Shown piece by piece: positions 43,968 to 52,225 of a stretch of DNA of 64,000 bases. The number at the start of each line of letters is the position of its first letter. The first letter of the stretch is position 1. Origin of the DNA: Demequina iriomotensis (GTDB lineage Bacteria > Actinomycetota > Actinomycetes > Actinomycetales > Demequinaceae); NCBI RefSeq assembly GCF_000971395.1, contig NZ_BBME01000011.1, positions 124,001 to 188,000 of the forward strand, in the 5' to 3' direction. A model generated the notes under the pieces. The model saw only the letters and a list, made by a program, of their open reading frames with translations, was not told where the DNA came from and did not search any database. A program made the position numbers and the translations under genes.

Positions 43968-44699
43968 TCAGCGCGGCAGCGCCGCCTCCGCCGCCGCGCG
44001 CCCGGCCGCGACCACGCTCCCGAGCCCCTTGGTCTGCCACCACGTCCGGCCCCGCAGCACGGGGGAGAGGACCAGCACGTCGGGCCGGATCTCGAGCGCG
44101 CGCAGCTCCGCGGAGCTCGAGAACCCGGGGACGTCCCACTCGGGGGCGACGCGCACACCGATGACCGGGGTCGCGCCGAGGTCCAGCGCTGCCTGGATCG
44201 GGAGGTTGTTCTTGAGCCCGCCGTCGGCGAGGCGGCGCCCGCCGAGCGTGACCGGCCGGAAGATCCCCGGCACCGAGATCGAGGCGCGCAGCGCGTCGAT
44301 GAGCGAGCCGCGGTCGATGATCGCGACGTCGCGCGAGATCAGATCGGTGGCGACGGCGGCGAAGCGCATGGGCATGTCCTCGATGAGCACGTCGCCGCCG
44401 ATGAGCTCGGTCACCGACGCGCGCAGCGCCTCGGCGTCCAGCAGGCCCATCCCGGGGCGCCGGGGGACGGTCGCCACATCGGTCCAGCGCACGTCGAGCA
44501 GCAGCTCCTCGAGCCGGTAGGGGTCGATGCTCATCGCGTACGCCGCGCCCACGAGCGCGCCCGCGGAGGTGCCCACGACGACGTCGGGAACGATGCCCCG
44601 CTCATGCATCACCTGCAGCACCCCGACGTGCGCGCCGCCGAGCGTGCCGCCGCCGCCCAGGCTCAGCCCCAGCGCGGGCGCGTGGCGCAGGTCGATCAC
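43968..44699 (-). CDS. Patatin-like phospholipase (RssA-like)
   Basis: A 243-residue cytoplasmic patatin-fold hydrolase. The oxyanion loop GLSLGGGGTLGGAHVG, the nucleophile elbow GTSAG and the catalytic Asp in ADGGLKNN are present. Probably acts on lipids or acyl esters; the physiological substrate is unknown. It is divergent from the sensor kinase gene with a 61-bp gap. Confidence 0.87.
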   Translation of the reverse strand: MIDLRHAPALGLSLGGGGTLGGAHVGVLQVMHERGIVPDVVVGTSAGALVGAAYAMSIDPYRLEELLLDVRWTDVATVPRRPGMGLLDAEALRASVTELIGGDVLIEDMPMRFAAVATDLISRDVAIIDRGSLIDALRASISVPGIFRPVTLGGRRLADGGLKNNLPIQAALDLGATPVIGVRVAPEWDVPGFSSSAELRALEIRPDVLVLSPVLRGRTWWQTKGLGSVVAAGRAAAEAALPR

Positions 44700-44760
44700 G
44701 GTCCCACTCTAGGCGCGGTGAGACCCTGGGCCAGGGCGCCGGCGCGCTAGGTTGGCGGGC

Positions 44761-45918
44761 ATGACGTCCGTCTGGAGCCGCGTGCCTCGACCGGTGACGG
44801 AGCGTGGCCGCGACGCGGTGGGCGCGGGCGTGGTCGCGGTGGCGATCGTGGCGATCGGGCTGTCCGACGGCGGGCTCGGCGGGCTCGCCGAGCCCGACCT
44901 CCTGGCGGGCCTGGGAGCCGCGGCGGCGCTCGCGTGGCGCCGCGCCGCGCCGGTGGTGGTGCTGCTCGTCGCGGCGGTGACGTTCCTGGGCGCGACGGTG
45001 GCGGCCGGCGAGGCGTCCATCGCCTTGGTGCCGTTCGTCGTGGCTCTCTACACCGCGGTGTCGCGGGCCCCGCAGATCCCGATCGGCGTCGCGATCGGGG
45101 CGCTCGCGGCGGTCGGGGTGGGGGCGGTGCTGGCGATCGGTCCGGAGCGCGCCGGGGACGACCCGGTGGTGGTTTCCGCCGAGATCTGGATGGCGCTGGT
45201 GACCGCCGTCGGCATCGCGATGAGCCTCTACCGGCGCTCGGTCGCCCAGGAACGCGCGCGTGCACGGCAGGCGGAGGAGACGCGCGAGGCGCTCGCGCGC
45301 GGGCGCGTCGCCGAGGAGCGCATCCGCATCGCGCGCGAGCTTCACGATGCGGTGGGCCATCACGTCGCCGTGATGAACGTCCAGGCGGGGGTGGCGGAGG
45401 CGCTGCTCGAGTCGAGCCCCGCGCGGGCCGCGGAAGCGCTCGAGCGGGTCCAGGAGGCGGGCGCGCGCGTGCTCGAGGAGCTGCCCGTGATGCTGAGGGT
45501 GCTGCGCCAGGAGGGCGACGACGACTCGGGTCCGTCGGTGGGCGTCGCAGCGCTCGCGGAGCTCGTCGCCCAGGCGCGCGACGCGGGCCTCGAGGTCGAG
45601 CTCGACATGGTGCCCGGGCTGCCGAACCTGCCGGACGCCGGCGACCAGGCGGCCTACCGCATCGTCCAGGAGGCGCTGTCCAACGCACGCCGGTACGGCA
45701 CCGGCGCGGCTCGCGTGGCGGTGTCCGCGGGCGCCTCGGCCGTCGAGGTCGAGGTGCGCAACGCGGTCGGCGACACCGCGGCGCAGGGCTCGGGGTTCGG
45801 GCTGCTCGGGATGCGCGAGCGTGCCGCCGCCGCCGGCGGCGAGGTCAGCACGGGGATCGAGGGCGGCGAGTTCGTGGTGCACGCGACGCTGCCGGCACGA
45901 AGGAGGAACGGCGCATGA
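44761..45918 (+). CDS. NarL-type sensor histidine kinase
   Basis: A 385-residue membrane kinase. It has four to five N-terminal helices (residues about 20-160), a coiled linker, the HisKA_3 dimerisation helix with phosphorylatable His195 (RIARELHDAVGHH), and a short HATPase_c domain ending GSGFGLLGMRERAAAAGG. No extracytoplasmic sensor domain is evident, so it may sense the membrane. ATGA overlap with the response regulator gene. ATG 44761 preferred; a TTG nine bases earlier is possible. Confidence 0.9.
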   Translation: MTSVWSRVPRPVTERGRDAVGAGVVAVAIVAIGLSDGGLGGLAEPDLLAGLGAAAALAWRRAAPVVVLLVAAVTFLGATVAAGEASIALVPFVVALYTAVSRAPQIPIGVAIGALAAVGVGAVLAIGPERAGDDPVVVSAEIWMALVTAVGIAMSLYRRSVAQERARARQAEETREALARGRVAEERIRIARELHDAVGHHVAVMNVQAGVAEALLESSPARAAEALERVQEAGARVLEELPVMLRVLRQEGDDDSGPSVGVAALAELVAQARDAGLEVELDMVPGLPNLPDAGDQAAYRIVQEALSNARRYGTGAARVAVSAGASAVEVEVRNAVGDTAAQGSGFGLLGMRERAAAAGGEVSTGIEGGEFVVHATLPARRRNGA

Positions 45919-46574
45919 CGATTCGCGTGGTGGTGGTCGACGACCAGGAGCTGATCCGCGGCGGCTTCGTCGCGATCATCGGGACCGTCGACGACATCGA
46001 GGTGGTCGGGGAGGCGTCGGACGGCGCCGAGGCGGTGCGGCTCGTGAGCGAGCTGCGCCCCGACGTGGTGCTCATGGACATCCGCATGCCGGGAGTGGAC
46101 GGGCTCGAGGCGACCGAGCGGATCGCCGCGGACCCCGCGCTCGCGGACGTGCGCATCGTGGTCCTCACCACGTTCGAGGAGGACGGCTACGTGCTGCGCG
46201 CGCTGCGCGGCGGCGCGAGCGGCTTCCTCGGCAAGAGCGTGCGACCGGCCGAGCTGCTCGGCGCCATCCGGACCATCGCGGCGGGTGAGGAGCTGCTCTC
46301 GGCGGCCGCGACCCGCGCCGTCATCGCGCACGTCGCGGCGGACCGCGCGCAGCCCTCGGTCGAGGGCGACCTGTTCCGCTACCTCACCGAGCGCGAGCGC
46401 GAGGTGGTGCTGCTCGTGGCGCAGGGCCTCAGCAACGATGACATCGCGAAGAAGCTGTTCCTGTCGCCGCTCACGGCGAAGACCCACGTGAACCGCGCCA
46501 TGACCAAGATCGGCGCGCGCGACCGGGCGCAGCTCGTGGTGGCCGCCTACCAGGCGGGACTCGCGGGCACATGA
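45915..46574 (+). CDS. LuxR/NarL-family response regulator
   Basis: 219 residues. The receiver domain has the acidic pocket VVDDQ and the phospho-acceptor Asp55 (VVLMDIRMPG), with the Lys in GKSVRP. The C-terminal GerE/LuxR helix-turn-helix is LTEREREVVLLVAQGLSNDDIAKKLFLSPLTAKTHV. Translationally coupled to the kinase. Targets are unknown; the CPBP gene 112 bp downstream is a possible one. Confidence 0.92.
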   Translation: MTIRVVVVDDQELIRGGFVAIIGTVDDIEVVGEASDGAEAVRLVSELRPDVVLMDIRMPGVDGLEATERIAADPALADVRIVVLTTFEEDGYVLRALRGGASGFLGKSVRPAELLGAIRTIAAGEELLSAAATRAVIAHVAADRAQPSVEGDLFRYLTEREREVVLLVAQGLSNDDIAKKLFLSPLTAKTHVNRAMTKIGARDRAQLVVAAYQAGLAGT

Positions 46575-46686
46575 GATAGCGCGAGGCGCGTACCGCGCCC
46601 GTGGTAGTCGGAGATGACTGCGCGGGGACGATGTGCGCCGAGGGGCCTTCCACAAGGCTGAAGTCATCGACGCACAAGGAGATGAC

Positions 46687-47460
46687 ATGAGCACCCAGGT
46701 CCCCACCTCACCGCTCCAGGACGGGCGCGCATCCGCGCCGTCGAAGCCGGATCTGCCGTTCTACGCAGGCCCCTTCGCGATCACCGGCGGCCGCTGGCTC
46801 GTGGTGATCGCGGCGTGCGCGGTGGCCTACGGCCAGCTCACGCTGCTGCCGATCCCGGTGGGCGGCGAGCTCGAGATGTGGGTCCACTCGATCCTGTTCG
46901 CGCTCATCCCGCTCGTCGCGCTCGCGTGGGCGGCGCCGCGGGGCTGGACGGCGCTGTTCCGCACGGTCCGGATCCGCCAGGTCGCCCAGATGATCGGCTT
47001 CGGGGTGCTCAACATCAGCGTGAGCGTCGCCATCGCGGTCACGCTCAACGGGGTCATCGGCGGAGCCGCGAACCCGGCGGCCGGCACGCTCGCCGAGGCC
47101 ACCGGACCGGAGCGCCTCAACTTCCTCGCCGCGACCATCCCCCAGCTGCTGGGGGAGGAGCTCATCACCATCCTGCCGCTGCTCGCGCTGCTGTCCGTGC
47201 TGGTGCGGCGGTTCGGCTGGTCGCGCACCGCGGCCCTCGCGATCGCCTGGGTCGCCACCGCCGTGGTGTTCGGGCTGCTGCACCTGCCGACCTACGGCTG
47301 GAACGTCCTCCAGTGCCTCGCGTACATCGCCGTGGCCCGCCTCTTCCTCACTCTGGCGTACGTGGTGACCCGCAACATCTGGGTCTCCACCGGGGCGCAC
47401 ATCGTCAACGACTGGGCCATGTTCTCGGTCGCGATGGTCCTCCCCGCCGCGCTCATCTGA
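46687..47460 (+). CDS. CPBP-family intramembrane metalloprotease
   Basis: A 257-residue eight-helix membrane protein of the CPBP (Rce1-like/Abi) family. The glutamate motif is EELITILPLL, followed by FGLLHLPTYGW and HIVNDWAM, which provide the metal and catalytic residues. AAGGAG precedes the ATG. Family members cut prenylated or other peptides or give bacteriocin self-immunity. No bacteriocin gene is adjacent. Confidence 0.85.
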   Translation: MSTQVPTSPLQDGRASAPSKPDLPFYAGPFAITGGRWLVVIAACAVAYGQLTLLPIPVGGELEMWVHSILFALIPLVALAWAAPRGWTALFRTVRIRQVAQMIGFGVLNISVSVAIAVTLNGVIGGAANPAAGTLAEATGPERLNFLAATIPQLLGEELITILPLLALLSVLVRRFGWSRTAALAIAWVATAVVFGLLHLPTYGWNVLQCLAYIAVARLFLTLAYVVTRNIWVSTGAHIVNDWAMFSVAMVLPAALI

Positions 47461-47510
47461 TCCGGTCGGATCGCCGACCACCCACCCCACCTCGCTGAAG
47501 GAGCATCACC

Positions 47511-48623
47511 ATGTCCTCGTCCACCCTCGCCGCCAGGATCGTCCCCGGCATCGCCACCCTCGGGCTCGCCGCTGGCGCGGTCCTCATCCCGAACGCGGCC
47601 TTCGCGGCGCCCTCCGGACCCATCGCCGGTTGCGATCACGTCAAGGGCCAGCCGAGCGCGCTTCTCACCAGCGGCCCGCACCCCGAGCTCTGCTCTGCCG
47701 CGGAGGCGATCACCGTCCCCGAGGCCGTGCACCAGATCAACCCTGAGCTCATCAACTTCGATCCCGATGCGGTGGTGCCGACCACCCCGATGGCCGAGGC
47801 GCAGGGCACGCCCGAGCCGGTGGCGGTGCCGGAGACGGTGACCGAGGCGGTGCCGCCGGTGCTCCCGCAGGCGGTGCCCACCGTCGATGCTCCGCAGACC
47901 GTCTCGTTCGGTGGGACGGCGGTGGGCCTCGCCACCGCGACGCACCTGGTCGAGGCGGCTGTGGCGCGCGGCGATCTCACCGTGTCGTTCGGCGGGACCG
48001 CGGTCGGCGTGCAGTCGGCGATCGCGATCCTGCGCGCCGCGGGTGTGGTGCTCGCCCCGGAGCCCGTGCGCCAGCTCGAGCCCGACACCCGGCCTCGCAC
48101 GGTCGCGGAGGACACGGTGACCGAGGAGTCGCCGGCGGCGGTGGTCGACCCCACGCCGCTGGTGCAGGGCACGCCCGAGCCGCTCCCGGTGCAGGAGACG
48201 GTGACGGTGGCGGTGCCGCCGGTGCTGCCGCAGGCGATGCCCGACGCGACCAGCCTGGTCGAGGTGGCTCCCGTGCCGCAGACCGTGATCACGAACGATG
48301 CGGTGCCGTCGCTGCGGCCCGAGCCGACGCCGCTGGTGCAGGGCACGCCGACGCCGATCGCGGTCGACGCCGACGCCGTCGCGACGGACGCGCCGATCGT
48401 GACCTCCGAGAGCGTCACCGGCGATGCCGGCGCCGTCGTCACCGACGCCGAGCCGGTGCTGACCTCCGCGGCCGCCGACTCCGGTGCTCCGCACGCGGTC
48501 ACCCCGATCGAGTCGCTGTCCTTCACCGGCGTGGACGGATCGACGCTCGCGCTCGGCGGCGCTGGGATCGGCGCGATCCTGCTGGGCGCGGGGCTGTTGG
48601 CGGTGCGTCGCGTGAAGGCCTGA
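47511..48623 (+). CDS. Cell-surface protein with LPXTG-like sorting signal and Pro/Val repeats
   Basis: 370 residues. Cleavable signal peptide (to about 32, AFAAPSG). The central part is acidic, rich in Pro, Val and Thr, with imperfect repeats such as TPLVQGTPEPLPVQETVTVAVPPVLPQ and two copies of TVSFGGTAVG. The C-terminus has LSFTG (336-340), a hydrophobic helix (346-366) and a basic tail RRVKA, a variant sortase signal. The gene follows GAAGGAG and is ended by a strong hairpin. No sortase gene is nearby. Function unknown; likely a wall-linked spacer or adhesin. Confidence 0.78.
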   Translation: MSSSTLAARIVPGIATLGLAAGAVLIPNAAFAAPSGPIAGCDHVKGQPSALLTSGPHPELCSAAEAITVPEAVHQINPELINFDPDAVVPTTPMAEAQGTPEPVAVPETVTEAVPPVLPQAVPTVDAPQTVSFGGTAVGLATATHLVEAAVARGDLTVSFGGTAVGVQSAIAILRAAGVVLAPEPVRQLEPDTRPRTVAEDTVTEESPAAVVDPTPLVQGTPEPLPVQETVTVAVPPVLPQAMPDATSLVEVAPVPQTVITNDAVPSLRPEPTPLVQGTPTPIAVDADAVATDAPIVTSESVTGDAGAVVTDAEPVLTSAAADSGAPHAVTPIESLSFTGVDGSTLALGGAGIGAILLGAGLLAVRRVKA

Positions 48624-48638
48624 GCCGACCGATCTCGA

Positions 48639-48672
48639 GGCGCCCGCGGGGGAGGGAGACCCCGCGGGCGCC
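48639..48672 (+). terminator. Terminator of the surface-protein gene
   Basis: 13-bp perfect stem GGCGCCCGCGGGG / CCCCGCGGGCGCC with loop GAGGGAGA, 16 bp after the stop. Confidence 0.78.
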
Positions 48673-48751
48673 CGTGCGCGCGGCCGCGCATCCGGGCGCG
48701 GGTCGGCCCAGGTACCGGGTCTGCAGGCGCGAACGGGATACCCTACGCAAC

Positions 48752-49987
48752 GTGACAGACGACCGCGACGGCAACCCCGGCGGCGCGAACGATCGCCGCA
48801 TGCCGCCCTCGATCCAGCCCCGCAGCGGCCAGGAGCGCCCCGGGACGGCGCGGCCTGCGCAGCCGGTGCGTCGCGAGACCACGCGGCCCGCGGCCGGGCA
48901 GCGCGCCCCGCTGCCGAGCACGCGACCGCAGTCGCTGCCGGGGCGCGGGGAGGCAGCGCGAGCTCAGGCCGCGCCCGCCCAGGCGCGTCCCGCATCGTCC
49001 GCTCCGCAGCGAACGGCGCCATCGGCGCCGGCACCCGCGCCCGCCACGCGCCGCCGCAAGCGCCACCCGGTGCGCAACACGCTCCTCGCGCTGCTCGCGA
49101 TCCTCGCGACGCTGCTGGTGATCTTCTACTTCTGGGTCGACTCGCAGATCAACCACGTGGACGCGCTGAGCGGCGCGCCGGACACCCCGGGCCTGACCAC
49201 GCTGATCGTGGGCTCGGACTCGCGCGAGGGCTGGGACGACGACGGCACCGAGGGCGCCCGCACCGACACGATCATGGTGCTGCACAAGCCGGAGTCCGGC
49301 CCCACCGCGCTCATCAGCATCCCGCGCGACTCGTATGTCGAGATCCCCGGCAACGGTGCGAACAAGATCAACGCCTCGTTCGCCTGGGGAGGCCCCCAGC
49401 TCCTGGTCGAGACGGTCGAGGACCTCACCGGGCTCACGGTTGACCGCTATCTCGAGGTGGGGTTCACGGGTGTCGCGGACATCGTCGACGCCCTCGACGG
49501 CGTGCGCCTGTGCTACGACGAGACGGTGAATGACAAGCTCAGCCGCCTCAAGTGGAAGGCCGGCTGCCACGTCGCGGACGGCGACACGGCGCTGGCGTTC
49601 GCGCGCATGCGGTACTCGGATCCGCTGGGCGACATCGGCCGCGCCGAGCGGCAGCAGCAGGTGGTCGCCAAGGTCGCCGACGAGATCCTGAGCCCCGCGA
49701 CCATCCTCAACCCGTTCCAGCTGGTCCCCGTGGTGGGCGCCGGGCTCGACGCTTTCCGTGTGGACGAGGAGGCCGGACCGTTCGACCTCGCGCAGGTGGC
49801 CTTCGCGTTCAACTCCGGGCGCGGCGGCGACGCGGTGCGCGGCACGCCGCCGATCGCGTCGATGGGCTACAGCGTCGCCGGGGTGGGCTCCACCGTGCTG
49901 CTCGACCCGGATCTGTCGCCGCAGTTCTGGGAGGACATCCGCGAGGGTGCCTACGAGCCCGGCACGGAGGTCGGCGGGGTCGAGTAG
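48752..49987 (+). CDS. LytR-CpsA-Psr (LCP) family protein
   Basis: 411 residues. A long disordered Pro/Arg/Ala-rich cytoplasmic tail (1-100) is followed by one transmembrane helix (about 109-129) and the LCP catalytic domain. Conserved Asp/Arg positions are visible in IVGSDSREGWDDDGTEGARTDTIMV and SIPRDSYVEIPG, plus the late FARMRYSDPLGDIGRAERQQQV. LCP enzymes transfer polyprenyl-phosphate-linked glycopolymers to peptidoglycan. The GTG start closely follows a TACCCT hexamer and lacks a Shine-Dalgarno, so translation may be leaderless. Confidence 0.88.
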   Translation: MTDDRDGNPGGANDRRMPPSIQPRSGQERPGTARPAQPVRRETTRPAAGQRAPLPSTRPQSLPGRGEAARAQAAPAQARPASSAPQRTAPSAPAPAPATRRRKRHPVRNTLLALLAILATLLVIFYFWVDSQINHVDALSGAPDTPGLTTLIVGSDSREGWDDDGTEGARTDTIMVLHKPESGPTALISIPRDSYVEIPGNGANKINASFAWGGPQLLVETVEDLTGLTVDRYLEVGFTGVADIVDALDGVRLCYDETVNDKLSRLKWKAGCHVADGDTALAFARMRYSDPLGDIGRAERQQQVVAKVADEILSPATILNPFQLVPVVGAGLDAFRVDEEAGPFDLAQVAFAFNSGRGGDAVRGTPPIASMGYSVAGVGSTVLLDPDLSPQFWEDIREGAYEPGTEVGGVE

Positions 49988-50002
49988 CGCCGAAGCCGGG
50001 CG

Positions 50003-50018
50003 CGGGTCTCGCGACCCG
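50003..50018 (+). terminator. Short hairpin after the LCP gene
   Basis: CGGGTC-TCGC-GACCCG, 15 bp after the stop. Modest stem; a possible terminator. Confidence 0.45.
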
Positions 50019-50144
50019 AGCAGAACCTGGATCATGCGTGTCGATTCTGGCGCGGGCGTGGGCTGAATCTGGTCCGATCGTGTGAGCCGCCGTGGCCCCC
50101 AGCCCTCTGCGACGACCTCCCATTCCCCGTGCGTCGGCAACACC

Positions 50145-50163
50145 CCGCCGGGGAGCCCGGCGG
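50145..50163 (+). promoter_or_regulatory. Hairpin upstream of DUF559 paralogue B
   Basis: CCGCCGGG-GAG-CCCGGCGG, an 8-bp perfect stem that ends 17 bp before the chosen start of the next gene. It could affect translation or termination; no proof. Confidence 0.35.
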
Positions 50164-50180
50164 CGCGCTTCACTTCGCGC

Positions 50181-51110
50181 ATGCGTGAACCACGGATCCT
50201 CGCCCGCATGCCCGACCGCGTCCACGCGGGCGCCGCGACCTTCACGCGCGGGGAGCTGATCGCCATGACCACGAGCGCGAAGGTGCGCACCGCGATCGCC
50301 ACGGGCGAGATCGTCGCGGTCCTGCCGGGCCGCTATGCCTCGGCGGCACATGCCGAATCGTGGCTGGCGCGCACCCACGCCGCGGTCGCAGCGACGCACG
50401 GCGTCATCACCGGCGCGGCGGCGCTGTTCCTCGCAGGTGCTGGCGGGCGGCCGCCCGCGCGTATCGACCTCGTGATCCCCGAGGCACGCCACGGACTCGA
50501 TGTCGAGTGGCTCGGGTTCGTCCGTCGGCCGCACCCGCCGCCCGCGGTCCGCTGGCGAGAGCTCGACATCGCGATGCCGGCGCACGCGGCGATCGACCTG
50601 TGGTGCCGGGGCCGCGAACGCGACCGGGTCGGAGGTGTGCTGCGAGCGCTTCAACGCCGGGTCACCAGTCCGGCGGAGCTGCGGAGCGCGATGGAGGGCA
50701 CGCCGAGGATTCGGGACCGGGCCGGCCTGATCGCGCTGGTCGAGGCGTTCGAGGCCGGGGCTCACAGCTTTCTCGAGCATGAGGGCTTGACCTCGACCTT
50801 CGCTGCTCGCGAGTTCGCGCGTTTCGTGCGTCAGCATCGGGTCGTCGTGCGCGGGAGGGTGGCGCACCTCGACATGTACGACCCGGATACCCGCACCGCG
50901 GTCGAGCTGGACGGGTCAGAGTTCCATGAGCCCGGCGAGCAGCGGGAACAGGACATCAGGCGCGACGCTGACCTCGCGACATTGGGAATCCAGACGGTGC
51001 GGTTGAGCTACAACGACGTGATGCGGCGGCCTGCGTGGTGTCGTGCCACTGTGCTGGCGGTGCTGGAGCGCCGCGCGGCGCACGATCCGTCCAGGTTGCC
51101 GGGTTCCTGA
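50181..51110 (+). CDS. AbiEi-like / DUF559 protein, paralogue B
   Basis: 309 residues from ATG 50181; an internal ATG at 50208 is possible. It aligns along its length with the protein at 15858-16766: VHAGAATFTRGEL, AVLPGRYAS, GVITGAAALF, RIRDRAGLIALVEAFEAGAHSFLE and TAVELDGSEFHEPGEQREQDIRRDADLATLGIQTVRL. N-terminal winged-helix AbiEi-like part, C-terminal DUF559/Vsr-like part with ELDG and a later Asp-rich helix. Role unknown, possibly nuclease or regulator. Neither copy has a toxin partner. A 22-bp G-rich repeat follows it. Confidence 0.72.
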   Translation: MREPRILARMPDRVHAGAATFTRGELIAMTTSAKVRTAIATGEIVAVLPGRYASAAHAESWLARTHAAVAATHGVITGAAALFLAGAGGRPPARIDLVIPEARHGLDVEWLGFVRRPHPPPAVRWRELDIAMPAHAAIDLWCRGRERDRVGGVLRALQRRVTSPAELRSAMEGTPRIRDRAGLIALVEAFEAGAHSFLEHEGLTSTFAAREFARFVRQHRVVVRGRVAHLDMYDPDTRTAVELDGSEFHEPGEQREQDIRRDADLATLGIQTVRLSYNDVMRRPAWCRATVLAVLERRAAHDPSRLPGS

Positions 51111-51149
51111 GGTCGCGGCCGACACGATTCCGCCAGGTTCGGGGTGGCC

Positions 51150-51199
51150 GGGGTGGAGAGGGGCCGGAGCCGGGGTGGAGAGGGGCCGGAGCCGGGGTG
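51150..51199 (+). repeat. 22-bp G-rich tandem repeat
   Basis: GGGGTGGAGAGGGGCCGGAGCC at 51150 and 51172, with a third partial unit at 51194, between DUF559 paralogue B and the convergent MpaB-like gene. Confidence 0.65.
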
Positions 51200-51225
51200 C
51201 GCAGGACGGCCGGGTGACCGGGTTC

Positions 51226-52101
51226 TCAGTCCACGTTGCGCGTGGGGCGCGTCGCGCGCGCCGACCACCGGATCGCGCGCGTCGCGATCCCTCCGCCGAG
51301 CGGTCCCAGGGTCCGCGTCGACCACCGGTCGCGGCCCAGCGCCGCCCGGGCCCACTCGGGCAGCAGGGCCACCGCGCCGGACGCGAGCATCCCGTACGGC
51401 AGGCGCAGCGCGCGCGACACGGGAGGCTCGCGCAGCAGGAACCGCGCCGCGTCGAGCGCCGCCGGCGTCGCCTCGAGCTCCCCGCGGTACGCCTCGAGCG
51501 CGGAGGCGAGCTCCGCGACCGTCGCCGGGAGCACGCCCGCGCCGAGCCGGCGACCCACCTCCGCGACTTGAGCGACGTACTCGTCGCGCTGCGCGGCCGT
51601 CAGCGGATGGAGCCCGTACCGGTCGTGCGCGGCGAGGAACGAGTCGGCCTCGGCGATGTGGACCCAGCGCAGCAGGTGCGGGTCCGACGCCCGGTACTCG
51701 CGCCCGTCGGGCAGGCGCCCGCGCACGCGCTCGTGGACCGCGCGGATCCGCGCGACCGTCTCCTCCGCGTCCGCGACGGTGCCGAACGTGGTGAACGCGA
51801 GGAATGTCGCGGTGCGCGTGAGCCGGCCCCACGGATCGGAGCGGTAGCCGGAGTGTCCGGCCACGCCGGCCATGGCGAGCGGATGCAGGGACTGGAGCAG
51901 GAGCGCGCGCACCCCGCCGACGTACATCGACGCGTCGCCATGCACGGCGCGGATCGCGGAGCCGGGCGGGAACCACCGCGGCCCGGGCGTCTCGTGGACC
52001 CGCGCGCGGATCGCGGGGCCGTCGTCGCCGCCCACCTTCGCGAACAGCGCGGCGCCCATCCGCGCGCGCACGCGCTCGACGGGACGGGTGGTGGGGGTCA
52101 C
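51226..52101 (-). CDS. Oxygenase MpaB-like (DUF2236) protein
   Basis: A 291-residue all-helical protein of the DUF2236/MpaB family. It has the family core VHETPGPRWFPPGSAIRAVHGDASMYVGGVRALLLQSLHPLAMAGV, where the LHP His is the proposed haem ligand of related latex-clearing and MpaB oxygenases. GTG 52101 chosen as the start before the conserved region; no Shine-Dalgarno seen. Substrate unknown. Confidence 0.82.
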   Translation of the reverse strand: MTPTTRPVERVRARMGAALFAKVGGDDGPAIRARVHETPGPRWFPPGSAIRAVHGDASMYVGGVRALLLQSLHPLAMAGVAGHSGYRSDPWGRLTRTATFLAFTTFGTVADAEETVARIRAVHERVRGRLPDGREYRASDPHLLRWVHIAEADSFLAAHDRYGLHPLTAAQRDEYVAQVAEVGRRLGAGVLPATVAELASALEAYRGELEATPAALDAARFLLREPPVSRALRLPYGMLASGAVALLPEWARAALGRDRWSTRTLGPLGGGIATRAIRWSARATRPTRNVD

Positions 52102-52225
52102 GCTGTCAGTATCGCCCCGCGTTAGGATGGCGCGCCGGTCTCGCTCAGCTGTGAGCTGACCACGAGGGCGGCCGATGCGCGCCGCCGTCGCGGGATCACC
52201 ACCCGTCCCCGGAACAGGAGAGTGC

